A DNA stretch of 44,625 nucleotides from a virus: IMG/VR virus record IMGVR_UViG_3300037246_000745, positions 1 through 44,625 of that record, one strand, 5' to 3'. Each line of letters begins with the position of its first letter. Within the stretch, counting starts at the first letter, position 1. The position numbers and the translations under genes were made by a program. The notes under the pieces are model-generated. The model ran no database searches and had not been told where the DNA came from. It saw nothing but the letters and a program-made list of their open reading frames with translations. This document shows, in pieces, positions 7,814-17,487 of the stretch.

Positions 7814-9025
7814 ATGGGTGGCATGATCACCACTAGCGCTACCGAAGAAGCATCGGGTGCGCGCGATTCTTTTGGCCGCTTCCGTGTCTCTTCGCCCGAG
7901 GGGCTCTTCGATAACAAGCAGCTCTTCGACAAGGGACCGCTCTGGTGGTCTGAGTCGATTGTCAATGGTTCAGGCAATGCGACTTCCACACATTCCACGA
8001 CGAACGCACTGGTAGCGATGCACGTCGAGTCGGGCGACACGGTCATTCGTCAGAGCAAGACTCATTGGAACTACCAGCCTGGGAAATCCCAGTTGATCGT
8101 CATGACCGGCGTGATCGTTGACGACGATTCCGCGGCGGGGATCACCTCGCGGCTTGGACAGTTCACTGCCACTGACGGATTCTTCTTCCAGTGGAACTCG
8201 ACTACGGGCCTGTCCGTGGTCAAGCGCAAGGCCAGCTCGGATACTAGCGTGGCGCAGGCCGACTGGAACATGGACCGGCTCGACGGCACGGGTGGTTCGC
8301 GGCACACGATCGATGAAGAGAAGGAGCAGGTGTACTGGATCTCGTATGAGTGGCTGTCCGGCGGGGATCTCTCGTTCGGGATAGTCATCAACAATGAGTT
8401 CATCACCATGCACAGTTTCGACCACTTCAACGCGCTCACGTCCGGATTCTCCAGCACCCCCAACCTCCCGCTCCGCTACGAAATCGTTTCCACATCTGGG
8501 ATAGCGGAACTGAGTCATATCTGTTCACAGGTGGCGTCTGAGGGTGGCAAGGAGCGGTTCGGTCTGGTGCATTCTTTTTCCACCGGCGTCACCGACGTAG
8601 CGACCACCACAGCCGGGGTGATCTACGGGGTGGTCGGCATCAAACTCAAGTCCACCCATCTCGATGCCACCGTTACCCCGGTCTCGATCTCCATGCTGTC
8701 CACCTCCGTCGCCAAGGAGTTTGAGTGGTTTATGGCAATGAATCCAACCGTGGCCGGCCCACCTGTGTTCGCTGATCTCGCAAACAGCGCGGTGCAAACG
8801 GTGGCGGGAGCGGTTGGTAACACGATTACGGGGGGCTCGTGGGATATCCGGTTCGGCGGCGGCTACGCATCCTCGCAAGTACGGGTGGTCGATGAATTGC
8901 TGGAGTCGGTTCTGCACCTCGGCTCCACGATCGGTGGCGTGGTCGACGAGATATGGCTCTGCGTACGCCCGCTGGCGAACAACGTAGACATCCTCGGCAC
9001 GCTGAACTGGCAGGAACTGTCATGA
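7814..9025 (+). CDS. Virion structural protein of the FGRxRVS type
   Basis: This 403-residue protein carries near its N-terminus DSFGRFRVSSPEGLFDNKQL, a pattern I recognise from widespread uncultured-phage structural proteins found among tail genes, usually annotated only as structural. The rest is beta-rich with many Ser/Thr/Gly. No catalytic motif is visible. It starts directly after the stop of the 26-residue ORF and overlaps the next small gene by ATGA. A tail or baseplate role is inferred. Confidence 0.6.
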   Translation: MGGMITTSATEEASGARDSFGRFRVSSPEGLFDNKQLFDKGPLWWSESIVNGSGNATSTHSTTNALVAMHVESGDTVIRQSKTHWNYQPGKSQLIVMTGVIVDDDSAAGITSRLGQFTATDGFFFQWNSTTGLSVVKRKASSDTSVAQADWNMDRLDGTGGSRHTIDEEKEQVYWISYEWLSGGDLSFGIVINNEFITMHSFDHFNALTSGFSSTPNLPLRYEIVSTSGIAELSHICSQVASEGGKERFGLVHSFSTGVTDVATTTAGVIYGVVGIKLKSTHLDATVTPVSISMLSTSVAKEFEWFMAMNPTVAGPPVFADLANSAVQTVAGAVGNTITGGSWDIRFGGGYASSQVRVVDELLESVLHLGSTIGGVVDEIWLCVRPLANNVDILGTLNWQELS

Positions 9026-9138
9026 CCGAACTGTTGCTTGCGGGGATTCTGTTGCTTCATTTGGCGGAACTGTTTCAGCGCGGTAAGTGGTACCAGGACA
9101 ACAAGGCGAAGTTCCGACGGTGGAAGGCAAAGCGCTAG
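9022..9138 (+). CDS. 38-residue membrane microprotein
   Basis: The peptide has a Leu-rich hydrophobic helix (TELLLAGILLLHLAELF) and a strongly basic tail with Lys, Arg and Trp. The start overlaps the previous stop (ATGA), and TAG at 9136-9138 abuts the next ATG. The layout of TM helix plus cationic tail resembles small holin or pinholin-like or membrane-targeting peptides. The function is unknown. Confidence 0.55.
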   Translation: MTELLLAGILLLHLAELFQRGKWYQDNKAKFRRWKAKR

Positions 9139-10929
9139 ATGCCCACCATCGACATCAACCCGGGAGATGACTGGGGCACCAAGTTTGCTGGTGGCTCGGC
9201 CGGCGATACCTACAACATCAAGGCCGGGGTGCATCGCGGGCAGAAGATGGATATGTCTCGCACAGGCGACATCCTCAGTTGCGAGTCTTTTGTACGGATC
9301 ACAAACAGCCGAGTGCTGACCACGTGGACCAATGATGTTGGCGAAGAGTACTACGTCACCGGTGAGACTTCTGGCCCGACGCTGGATAGCGCGACGATGA
9401 TCTCTACGTGGGGGTCGAACGACTTCCTGGAGGATCTGTTCGTTGACGGGACACATTACAAGCAGATGGCTGAGAGCGACATCGACACGCTCAATCGCGG
9501 TGAATGGGCGTGGGACGCTACCGCCGACCGCATCTACGTGAGGCTCTCTGACGGCAGCGACCCGGATGACGGTGCGCTGGTCGAGGTGATCGACACGGGC
9601 GAGCAGCGGCTCTCAAGGATCACTGGCTCCGGTGTGACGTGGACGTGGGCGGACAAGCCGACCGGTAACATCCCGTGGTGGGCGCTGAAGAACTACCCCG
9701 GAATGCCGGTGATCGAGATGTACACCGGGGGCAACCCACTGGAAGCACCTGTTCGCGGTATCGGTGACGACTTCACGATCGAGTGGTTCACGTTGAAGAA
9801 CAACCACGGGATCGGCGTCACGCTGAACAACGACGGCAGCGCGATCAAGCACTGCCGCCTGATCCACAACGGGAAAAAGGGCGCGAGCGGTAGTCCGACG
9901 GATTACCTGGTCGAGAACTGCGAAGTCTCCAACAACAACAAGAACCACTTCAACGACGGCGACCAGGCCGGGATCAAGTTTACGAACACCAAGGCAACAA
10001 GCATTGGCACCGACTGGGGCGTGACCAATACAGTCCGAGGCTGTGGGTTTGTCCGTAACATCGAGGCCACGGGCATGTGGCATGACATCGATTGTGGGAA
10101 CACCCTGATCGAGGATTGCTACTTCGGCTTCAATACTCGCCGCGGCTACTTCGACGAAATCTCACTCGGCCCGACGATCGTGCGGCGCTGTCAGTTTGAC
10201 TTCAACATGCAGGGTACGACCGTGGGCGGCACCGGGGTACCAGACGGCGCCCAGATCTTCATCTCAACGTCTTCGCGGGTGGAGGTATACCACTGCGAAT
10301 TCCGCTGGAACACCTCCCATGCTGACGGTGTCACGCTGCTGCGTGCGAACAGCCGAGAGAAGAGCAACCCCGTCGCGATTACGGCGATCTCCAAGGCAGA
10401 CCCCGCAGTGTGTACGGCGGTGGGACATCTCTTCGAGACTGGCAAGGTGATCCGTTTCGATTCCGTGTCGGGGATGACGGAACTGATGGACGATCCCGAC
10501 GCAGATGGCGATAAACGCTACCGAGTGACTCGAATCGACGCCAACACATACTCGCTTGACGGCGTGGACTCGACGCTTTTCGGCACATGGACGGCCTCAA
10601 GCCACGTCCGTGAGTGGAACGCCGAGGGCAGCCACGTTCACGACAACATCTTCGACTCCGTCACCGGGGCCGGGGACATCATGTATAACCGCGATCAGTC
10701 GGTGGTGCTGATTGATGCCAACGATGACGCTTCGTCTGCAGCAGCCAACAACCGCTGGAAGGACAATGTGACTCACGTCACGGGTCTTGGCGCAACTGAT
10801 TTCCGCTGGGATTCGAACACCAACATCAGTCTGGCCGACTTCGAGACGAACTCAGGTGGCCTCGCGTCTGGGAACTCCGAGACGACTGACGCCTTCGTTC
10901 GGGGAGCAAGAGCGATGGCGCTGCGATGA
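9139..10929 (+). CDS. Tail spike with right-handed beta-helix
   Basis: This 596-residue protein has, from about residue 190 to 420, the repeating pattern of short strands with stacked Asn/Cys/Ile and turns (for example SAIKHCRLIHNGKKG, YLVENCEVSNNN, TVRGCGFVRN, TLIEDCYFGFN) typical of right-handed parallel beta-helix proteins such as polysaccharide-degrading phage spikes. The N-terminal 180 residues would be the virion anchor plus an immunoglobulin-like part. The annotated end at 10929 may not be the true end: a -1 shift on the G-run at 10901-10904 would add 17 residues and stop at 10955, exactly against the next ATG. Confidence 0.7.
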   Translation: MPTIDINPGDDWGTKFAGGSAGDTYNIKAGVHRGQKMDMSRTGDILSCESFVRITNSRVLTTWTNDVGEEYYVTGETSGPTLDSATMISTWGSNDFLEDLFVDGTHYKQMAESDIDTLNRGEWAWDATADRIYVRLSDGSDPDDGALVEVIDTGEQRLSRITGSGVTWTWADKPTGNIPWWALKNYPGMPVIEMYTGGNPLEAPVRGIGDDFTIEWFTLKNNHGIGVTLNNDGSAIKHCRLIHNGKKGASGSPTDYLVENCEVSNNNKNHFNDGDQAGIKFTNTKATSIGTDWGVTNTVRGCGFVRNIEATGMWHDIDCGNTLIEDCYFGFNTRRGYFDEISLGPTIVRRCQFDFNMQGTTVGGTGVPDGAQIFISTSSRVEVYHCEFRWNTSHADGVTLLRANSREKSNPVAITAISKADPAVCTAVGHLFETGKVIRFDSVSGMTELMDDPDADGDKRYRVTRIDANTYSLDGVDSTLFGTWTASSHVREWNAEGSHVHDNIFDSVTGAGDIMYNRDQSVVLIDANDDASSAAANNRWKDNVTHVTGLGATDFRWDSNTNISLADFETNSGGLASGNSETTDAFVRGARAMALR

Positions 10930-10955
10930 TGGCCTACATCGTGATCGACGACTAG

Positions 10956-11918
10956 ATGAAAATCGCGAAGGGCACATATACCGGCGACGGACTCGACACG
11001 CGAGTGATCGCGTCGACCGGCATCGATCCCGATCTCCTGATCATTACTGGTACCCACGTGACGAACGGGAACTACGATTCAGTGATGTCGATCCGTGGCA
11101 TGGGCGACGCTGCTAAGAGCCTCGACGAAAACGCAGAAGCGTTCGTATCCGATCGGATCCAGGCGCTCGGCACGGGCGCGTTCACGATCGGAACCGATGT
11201 CGAAGTGAACGCTTCCGGCGTGACCTATTACTGGATGGCGTTCGAGGATGACGGCGACGGGGATTTCGAGATCGGCTCGTACAGCGGCGACGGTAACGAC
11301 AACCGAAATATCGCACTGACGATGGCCGGAACACCAGCGATGGCGTGGGTGATGGGGGATTATGTAGCAGGTGCGTTCTGGCGCACCGATGAACTGGCCG
11401 GAGATCTCTCGCAGTGGTTCAACAACACCGCTGGGCCAGTCTCGAACGGAATCCAGTCGCTCGGCGCGGGCGTGTTCCAAGTCGGGACGCGCGACCAGGT
11501 CAATCGAGGGACAGACACGCCGACCTATTGGTACGCCGCGTTCGTTGAGTCGGCGGAGTTCAAGATCGTTGAGCACACGGGAACCGGCTCAGGTTCCGTG
11601 AACATCACCGGAGCCGGATTCGATCCAGACTTCTCGATCGTGCAGCGTCAATCGAATCAAACGATGGTGATCAGAACTGACAATATGGCGGCGGGTTCGT
11701 CTGAGGGAGTCTCGGGCACTGTCCTGGCGGACGGTATCACCGCGCACATCACAGACGGGATCACGGTCGCGACAGGCGCGACGATCAACCTCAATGTGGG
11801 CAGCGCGGTCTATACGGTACTGTTTTTCAAGACGACCGTCGCCAGTCCGAGTTCGACCGCTGGTTCGTTGGTAAACTCATCAAGATTGAAGAGCCTCGTG
11901 GGCGGAGGATTGGTATAA
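10956..11918 (+). CDS. Repeat-containing tail protein
   Basis: This 320-residue protein is built from about three diverged copies of a module of roughly 95-110 residues. Each copy opens with a pattern like GTYTGDGLDTRVI, GSYSGDGNDNRNI or EHTGTGSGSVNIT, followed by a strand with PDLLII, PAMAWV or PDFSIV. All-beta composition and the cluster suggest a trimeric or multimeric fibre protein. It starts at ATG 10956 directly after a TAG. Enzymatic motifs are absent. Confidence 0.6.
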   Translation: MKIAKGTYTGDGLDTRVIASTGIDPDLLIITGTHVTNGNYDSVMSIRGMGDAAKSLDENAEAFVSDRIQALGTGAFTIGTDVEVNASGVTYYWMAFEDDGDGDFEIGSYSGDGNDNRNIALTMAGTPAMAWVMGDYVAGAFWRTDELAGDLSQWFNNTAGPVSNGIQSLGAGVFQVGTRDQVNRGTDTPTYWYAAFVESAEFKIVEHTGTGSGSVNITGAGFDPDFSIVQRQSNQTMVIRTDNMAAGSSEGVSGTVLADGITAHITDGITVATGATINLNVGSAVYTVLFFKTTVASPSSTAGSLVNSSRLKSLVGGGLV

Positions 11919-11921
11919 ATC

Positions 11922-13031
11922 ATGGGTCCGTACCTGGGCGATATCGCTGAAGATGCAACTGTCCACTTCATGTGGGATTCCAATGATGGCTCCGGTGGTT
12001 CGATCACACGCTCCACTGATGGCACCGTCTCGGTCTACAAAGACAACGGCGCCACGCAGACAGTAGCGGGCGTGACAGACGACGAGGACACAGACGGCCT
12101 GACAGGTGTGCATGCTTGCACCATCGACACATCAGCCGACGGGTTCTACGTGACTGGCTCGAATTACACCGTGGTCCTCTCGGCTGCCACGATCGACACT
12201 GAGACCGTCAACGCAGTCCTCGCGCACTTCTCCATCGAGAACCGCTTCTCCGTTCCAACGGCTACGGTCGCTGACATGGTTGATGCTGTGTGGGATGAGA
12301 TTCTCACTGGCGCAACGCACAACATTGCGACTTCCGCTGGGAGGAGGCTGCGTGAATCGGCATCGGTTGTCCAGGTTAGTTCGGCTGTCAACGATGGATC
12401 TGCATCAACTACCGTGTTTGATACCGACCTCACCGAAGTTGACGATTTCTGGAACGATGCGATTCTAGTCTTCACGAGCGGGGCGTTGCTTGGTCAATCA
12501 CGAACAATCGTAGACTTCGCCAACACCAATGGCACGATTACGCTTGATGAAGCCCTGACATCGGCTCCGGCTAACGCTGTCACATTTGTACTCGTATCTA
12601 CGCATGTCCATCCAATCACCCAAATTGCTGACGGTGTGCTTGACGAACTTATCGCGGGGCACACGGATGCGGGGTCATTGGGACAGGCTGTTGCTGATAT
12701 CGAAACCGACGCAACGGCGATTCTTGCTGACACCGACGACATCGGAATAGCCGGCGCGGGGCTCACTGACCTCGGGGGCATGTCCAATGGTATGAAAGCT
12801 CAGGTGAACACACAGGTAGATATAGCATTCACGACCGAGCTGCCCGATAGCGTTTCAGCAGATGGCTCATTCCCAACTCGGGATCAGGCGTTACTGGAGA
12901 TCATCCAATTTCTCCAAGAGCGTGCTGTCTCAGGAACTACAGTCACAGTCAAGAAACCCGATGGCTCAACTTCATTGATGACGTTCACACTCGATGCTGA
13001 GACGCCTACATCAATCACGAGGGCTACGTAG
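11922..13031 (+). CDS. Tail fibre-like protein
   Basis: This 369-residue protein has an N-terminal 110-residue beta domain of a kind often seen in phage fibres (DSNDGSGGSITRSTDGTVSV). The middle contains VADMVDAVWDEILTGATHN, a short helical linker pattern common in tail proteins, and there is an Ala/Asp-rich helical region around 235-285. Four bases separate it from the previous gene. A fibre or baseplate role is inferred from composition and place. Confidence 0.55.
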   Translation: MGPYLGDIAEDATVHFMWDSNDGSGGSITRSTDGTVSVYKDNGATQTVAGVTDDEDTDGLTGVHACTIDTSADGFYVTGSNYTVVLSAATIDTETVNAVLAHFSIENRFSVPTATVADMVDAVWDEILTGATHNIATSAGRRLRESASVVQVSSAVNDGSASTTVFDTDLTEVDDFWNDAILVFTSGALLGQSRTIVDFANTNGTITLDEALTSAPANAVTFVLVSTHVHPITQIADGVLDELIAGHTDAGSLGQAVADIETDATAILADTDDIGIAGAGLTDLGGMSNGMKAQVNTQVDIAFTTELPDSVSADGSFPTRDQALLEIIQFLQERAVSGTTVTVKKPDGSTSLMTFTLDAETPTSITRAT

Positions 13032-13232
13032 ATGGCTGCCAGTTCGGGAATCATCTCGCAGGGCATTGGCCCACCGAACACGATCGCGTTGTTCATTCTG
13101 CTCGGCCTCGGGGAAACACCTGACGAGACGCCACCGCTCGCGTACATCACTGGACCGGCTACAGCAGGGCCGACATACGTCAGTGGTCCCGCGAGCACGG
13201 GGCCAACATACGTTCATCCACAGGGGGGCTAG
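13032..13232 (+). CDS. 66-residue protein with GPATAGPTYV repeats
   Basis: ATG 13032 abuts the previous TAG, and its own TAG at 13230-13232 abuts the next ATG. The C-terminal half carries two copies of a ten-residue motif (GPATAGPTYV and GPASTGPTYV). The N-terminal half has one short hydrophobic stretch (NTIALFILLGLG). Repeats rich in Pro, Gly and Thr suggest an extended or collagen-like linker. The function is unknown. Confidence 0.5.
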   Translation: MAASSGIISQGIGPPNTIALFILLGLGETPDETPPLAYITGPATAGPTYVSGPASTGPTYVHPQGG

Positions 13233-14537
13233 ATGACGCTCGTAACCCGCAGGGACATCCGCCGCAAAGCGCTCGAAATAGCCGGTGGCGAGGTTGCGGC
13301 AATCACCGGTTCCGCGGCAACGACGATCACGATGGAATCGCTGGCCTACCAGAAGTCCGGGGATGACACCGCCCGCAAAGGCCAGCAGATCTTCATGGCT
13401 GCGCAGGCTGCGACCGATACAGCGCGGCGGGTGATCACCTCATGGGACGACTCTGGGGCCATAGCGACCGTGGACACGATGGCCGAGCAGCCGCCTACAA
13501 ACGGGACCGAGTTTGCCGAACTGTACCCGCGCGATGATCCTGGTGCCACGCAGTACGACAATGCCCTGGATCGTGTTCTCCAAGAGACTCACCGGATCTC
13601 GGAAGTACAGATCCCCACCGTCACCGGGTGGCGCAGATTCCACCTCGATACCCTCGCTCCGTGGATTGAGCGCAGGCGAGACATCGTCGATGTGCAACTC
13701 CGCAATTCTCCGAACATCCTCACCAACTCAGGGTTCCAGAACTGGGGTATCGGGTCAGGCTCAGGGCTACACGGCTGGGTGTTGGCCGGGACTGGCTCGA
13801 CTGTCACCCGAGTGGATGGCCCCTACGGTTACGCCGCTCAGGTAGCACGCTCCTCGAACGATGCCACCCTAACGCAGACTGTGCCGATCCCGATCATCGC
13901 GCTCTACGGGCTGGAGATCAGCTTGTTTGGGCGAATCAAGTCCAGTACCGCGAACATCGCGAAGATCCGCATCAACGACGGCACCGACACCACGGACACA
14001 TCCTTGCACGACGGGGGTGGGGACTGGGACGAGTTCACCGCCACCCACACCGTCAACGCAGACGCCGTCGGGCCGCTCACGATCGAGGGGCACGTCATCA
14101 CCTCGGACGGTAACGCCACTTTTGAGAACGTGGTGTCGATCGTCGGCGCGAACATCCCCGAGTGGCTCACGCTGCACGGCGATCAACATCAACCCACAGG
14201 GCCTCTGAGGCACACGAAGCAGATGTATGGGCCTGTCCCGGTGATCGAAACCACTCCCTTGCTTACGCAGGGCCGGCAGATCGTCGTCCTGTCCCGCCAG
14301 CCGTACTTCAAGCTCACCGCGGACACCGGTACCGGCGGAGTCACGGACATGCCGATCGACTGTGCCGTCTCGGGCATCATCACGAAACTGGCAGAGCAGC
14401 AGATCGGGAAGGCGAACGCTGCCAGGTGGGCGGTACTACACGCAGAGCACAAGCCGCTCTATGACGCATGGAAGCGACAACTGAAGGAAGTTCCTCGAGT
14501 TCCTACCCCGGTAGGTGCGGTGATTGGTCCGGCATGA
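13233..14537 (+). CDS. Probable tail adaptor protein with inserted CBM-like domain
   Basis: This 434-residue protein has a helical N-terminus (TRRDIRRKALEIAGGE, and later YDNALDRVLQETH) like podoviral head-tail adaptors. Residues about 160-310 look like an inserted carbohydrate-binding module (NILTNSGFQNW to SIVGANIPEW). The C-terminus returns to a helical region ending in a conserved-looking WAVLHAEHKPLYDAWKRQLK. Adjacent to the large protein at 14534, the pair mimics adaptor plus nozzle genes of short-tailed phages. This is inference from architecture. Confidence 0.5.
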   Translation: MTLVTRRDIRRKALEIAGGEVAAITGSAATTITMESLAYQKSGDDTARKGQQIFMAAQAATDTARRVITSWDDSGAIATVDTMAEQPPTNGTEFAELYPRDDPGATQYDNALDRVLQETHRISEVQIPTVTGWRRFHLDTLAPWIERRRDIVDVQLRNSPNILTNSGFQNWGIGSGSGLHGWVLAGTGSTVTRVDGPYGYAAQVARSSNDATLTQTVPIPIIALYGLEISLFGRIKSSTANIAKIRINDGTDTTDTSLHDGGGDWDEFTATHTVNADAVGPLTIEGHVITSDGNATFENVVSIVGANIPEWLTLHGDQHQPTGPLRHTKQMYGPVPVIETTPLLTQGRQIVVLSRQPYFKLTADTGTGGVTDMPIDCAVSGIITKLAEQQIGKANAARWAVLHAEHKPLYDAWKRQLKEVPRVPTPVGAVIGPA

Positions 14538-16822
14538 GAGACGAAATCGAGCTCAACGGTCAGAACTACACCATCGTGGACCAGAGCAGGGTCAAGACCT
14601 CTAAGCGCGTCTTCACCCAACGCCAGCGTCCCTCACAGCCCTCTGAGAGCCGCTTGGCTGTCAAGACGTGGAAGCTATCGGGTCCGATGGGCAACAGCCG
14701 CCAGCCGTTCTTTGGTGCCCCGCTGGGGGTGGACTATACCGAGAACCTTGACCACCGGTATGAAGGACTGCTGACGAGTACCGCGAAACGCAATGCGCTC
14801 ACGCTGACGGCGCTCAGTGCGGTTGCCTACGGCGTCCCAATTTCGGATGTCACGAAAACGAACTGGTCAGAGGGGGCAGGAGACGGGAACGGCAATGCCT
14901 TCGAAGAACTTGACGAAGGCATTGAGTCGGGGACTCCAGATGATGCGACTACGTACTGGACAACCACATCTACAGACTTCTCGAACCGTATTGAGTGCAA
15001 TGCTACGTCGATGACAGACCCGGTAGTGAATACCGGGTTCACAGTTCGATTCCGAGTACGTGTAAGTGACGCCTCAGAGCGTATCGTCCCGATGTTGCTC
15101 GAAGGTTCCAATGCGCGATTTTCGGCACTGGTCACACCGAGTGCGGCAAATACGTGGATTACCGTCGTCGCCGTAATTCCAGAAGCTATAGCGGCAAATT
15201 TCAGCGACTTCACCAACTTGGAATTGGGAATATACAAGTTCGATGGTAGCGGGACTCTAGATGTATCAACTATGGAACTCGAACTCCCCGACGCCAAATC
15301 CGGCCCGGTTCGCACGATCGATAACCAGTTCGGATTCCTGTTTGCGAATCGTGGCGCGTTCATCACTCAGATTGAAACCGGGACGATGATCGAAATTGAG
15401 AACAACGACCGGACGAACCTGATCACCGACACAATCGCCGAGTGGCAGACCGAGGGCATTATTGCCTATGGTGCGGCGAAAGACGTGGATAAGCGCACGG
15501 CGGCCACATCAGGCGGCGCGACCTACGGCACCATCAGCGGAGTAGACGCTACGAAACTCGCCCTCGGCCCTGAACGCCTCTGGTTGATGGACGCCGGCAA
15601 GAACGAATCAGATGACGCAGGGAAGGCGAAGTACACCGAGAACTCCGCAGCGCTCACCTCGGCATCTCTCTCCAACCCATTCCCAGTAGCAGACCCAGGC
15701 ACACAGATCACGGGACTGTTCACCTCGGGCTTCAATACTGCGATCGGGCATTCGCGCGGCGCCAACTCGTTTACTGAGTCAGGCAAGCCCGTGAGACTAC
15801 TGGAGGCACTCAAGGATTTCCCCTCGGTTGCGAACGCGGCTGCGGGAGATTCACAGTGGGGCTGGACCTACATCGCCACCAAGCTCGGCCTCTACGCCGT
15901 TCACATTCCGTCCTTGACCGCGAACCCGGTGGGACCAGGTGAGGGACAACGAGGGCTTTCCTTCGAGGGGCCGGTGGATGGCTACCCGACGGCGGTGAAG
16001 GTGTGGAAGGAGTCGGTCTGGGTCGCGTACCTGAATCCCGATGGCACCACCTACGTGTTCCGTGGGGAGTTCGGAGCCGAGACCGGGCAGACTGGTCGTC
16101 CTGAGTGGTACCTGTTCCGCAAGCTCACTGCGCTAGAGTGTCACGCGATCGGCGCAACGGAACGCACGAATCCCACGCTGATCCTTGGCGAGAATGACAA
16201 CATCGCCTACTACACCATGTCTACGCGAGGGCGTGAGATCGCCGACGCCAACTACGAGTTCGACACAGGCGGCGGAACCTGGTTTGGGACCACATTGATG
16301 CTACCTGTCGGGCTGATTGGGAACGTCCGATACGCGAAGTTCCTCGCTGAAAACACCGCCACGAGCACCGACACATGGCAAGTCGCAGTGAGTCGTAACG
16401 AAGGTTCATTCGACAACGTGGGCGCAGCGGTAGCAACTGACGGCGTTGCGACAGTGCGTCCGGTCACCGCCAGCGTTCCAGACGATCGCTCGTTTACCAC
16501 ACTCAAGCCGAGGCTGACACAGGTGGCGAGCAGTGAGTCAGCGCCACCCCAGATTCGGGGCGATTTCACCATCGCCTATGACGAACGCCCCGAGCACGTG
16601 CGCGAGGTCTCAGTGCTGGTTGAAAGTCACGGGGAAGACCTCGCCGCGCTCGAGGCGCTGGTGGGGGATGACCAACTGATTCCCGTTACGTTCCGCAATC
16701 CGACGGACACGGATGTGAACACCGGTCGCTTTGCGTACGTGGACTCAGTCGAGATGGAAGACCTCAAGAACCTCGATGACCAGGGCATCCGCCTCACGAT
16801 CGTCGAGTGGGATCTGTCGTGA
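14534..16822 (+). CDS. Probable tail nozzle/tubular protein
   Basis: This 762-residue protein starts at ATG 14534 (ATGA overlap). The frame is open further upstream, but only inside the previous gene. It is beta-rich throughout, with a propeller-like run of strands (for example QFGFLFANRGAFITQIETG, WGWTYIATKLGLYAVHI, KVWKESVWVAYLN) and an inserted lectin-like segment near residues 120-260. The length fits nozzle proteins of podoviruses, and the C-terminus (RLTIVEWDLS) ends in a strand. The function is inferred. Confidence 0.5.
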   Translation: MRDEIELNGQNYTIVDQSRVKTSKRVFTQRQRPSQPSESRLAVKTWKLSGPMGNSRQPFFGAPLGVDYTENLDHRYEGLLTSTAKRNALTLTALSAVAYGVPISDVTKTNWSEGAGDGNGNAFEELDEGIESGTPDDATTYWTTTSTDFSNRIECNATSMTDPVVNTGFTVRFRVRVSDASERIVPMLLEGSNARFSALVTPSAANTWITVVAVIPEAIAANFSDFTNLELGIYKFDGSGTLDVSTMELELPDAKSGPVRTIDNQFGFLFANRGAFITQIETGTMIEIENNDRTNLITDTIAEWQTEGIIAYGAAKDVDKRTAATSGGATYGTISGVDATKLALGPERLWLMDAGKNESDDAGKAKYTENSAALTSASLSNPFPVADPGTQITGLFTSGFNTAIGHSRGANSFTESGKPVRLLEALKDFPSVANAAAGDSQWGWTYIATKLGLYAVHIPSLTANPVGPGEGQRGLSFEGPVDGYPTAVKVWKESVWVAYLNPDGTTYVFRGEFGAETGQTGRPEWYLFRKLTALECHAIGATERTNPTLILGENDNIAYYTMSTRGREIADANYEFDTGGGTWFGTTLMLPVGLIGNVRYAKFLAENTATSTDTWQVAVSRNEGSFDNVGAAVATDGVATVRPVTASVPDDRSFTTLKPRLTQVASSESAPPQIRGDFTIAYDERPEHVREVSVLVESHGEDLAALEALVGDDQLIPVTFRNPTDTDVNTGRFAYVDSVEMEDLKNLDDQGIRLTIVEWDLS

Positions 16823-17283
16823 CCAATGAGCAGCCAATCCCCATCATTGGTCGTGGAGATCGCGGCGCCAACGAATCACTCGTGGTCGCCGAAATGGAAG
16901 TACGCGACGCTCTCATCAAGGGCGTGCAGACATTCAAGCGCACCGACGCCGGCCGAGAGGGTGAGTTCTGGCTGTGGTACGACACCGTCTCCACTCGGCT
17001 CCGGTTGCAGGTGTGGAGCCACTCAGCGCAAGCCTGGAACGACATCACCGGCGCTTCGGGGACCGGCTCGATCACCTCTGGCGGTACGACTGACGTAATC
17101 ACGCACGGACTGGGCACGACTCCTACCATCTCCGATATCACGATCACATGGGGCGAGCAGGGGACGAACGACTACGGGCGCTGGTGGGTGGATACGTTCA
17201 CCTCAACTCAGTTCACTGTCAACGTCTCTGCTGATCCCGGTGCTTCGAACCTGGACTTCGGATGGCAGGCGGTAGTGAGATAA
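16819..17283 (+). CDS. Tail-associated protein, hypothetical
   Basis: This 154-residue protein is read from GTG 16819, giving a GTGA overlap with the nozzle-like gene; an upstream in-frame start at 16807 lies inside that gene. The N-terminal half is acidic and helical. The C-terminal half is a compact beta domain beginning TSGGTTDVITHGLGTTPTIS and ending in FGWQAVVR, which resembles the receptor-binding C-terminus of small tail proteins. Confidence 0.55.
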   Translation: MTNEQPIPIIGRGDRGANESLVVAEMEVRDALIKGVQTFKRTDAGREGEFWLWYDTVSTRLRLQVWSHSAQAWNDITGASGTGSITSGGTTDVITHGLGTTPTISDITITWGEQGTNDYGRWWVDTFTSTQFTVNVSADPGASNLDFGWQAVVR

Positions 17284-17477
17284 TGGATAACAACGAACTC
17301 TACAGATTGCTCAAAGAAGACATCACCGAGATCAAGGCTCAGGTGACTGCAACCAACGGCAGAGTGCAAACGTTGGAGATCTGGCGGGCGTGGACCTCGG
17401 GCGCGTTGAAGGCGCTGGGGGCGGTGGCTGTGATACCGTCTGTGTTGCTAACGATCGCACTGCTACTGGAGCGCTAA
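17283..17477 (+). CDS. XhlA-like coiled-coil/TM protein (holin partner)
   Basis: This 64-residue protein starts at ATG 17283. Residues 1-35 form an amphipathic coiled coil (NNELYRLLKEDITEIKAQVT) and residues 42-62 a single transmembrane helix (LKALGAVAVIPSVLLTIALL). This is the layout of the XhlA/hemolysin family that acts with holins in lysis cassettes. It lies just before the endolysin, supporting that reading. Confidence 0.65.
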   Translation: MDNNELYRLLKEDITEIKAQVTATNGRVQTLEIWRAWTSGALKALGAVAVIPSVLLTIALLLER

Positions 17478-17487
17478 GGAGGCCGCG

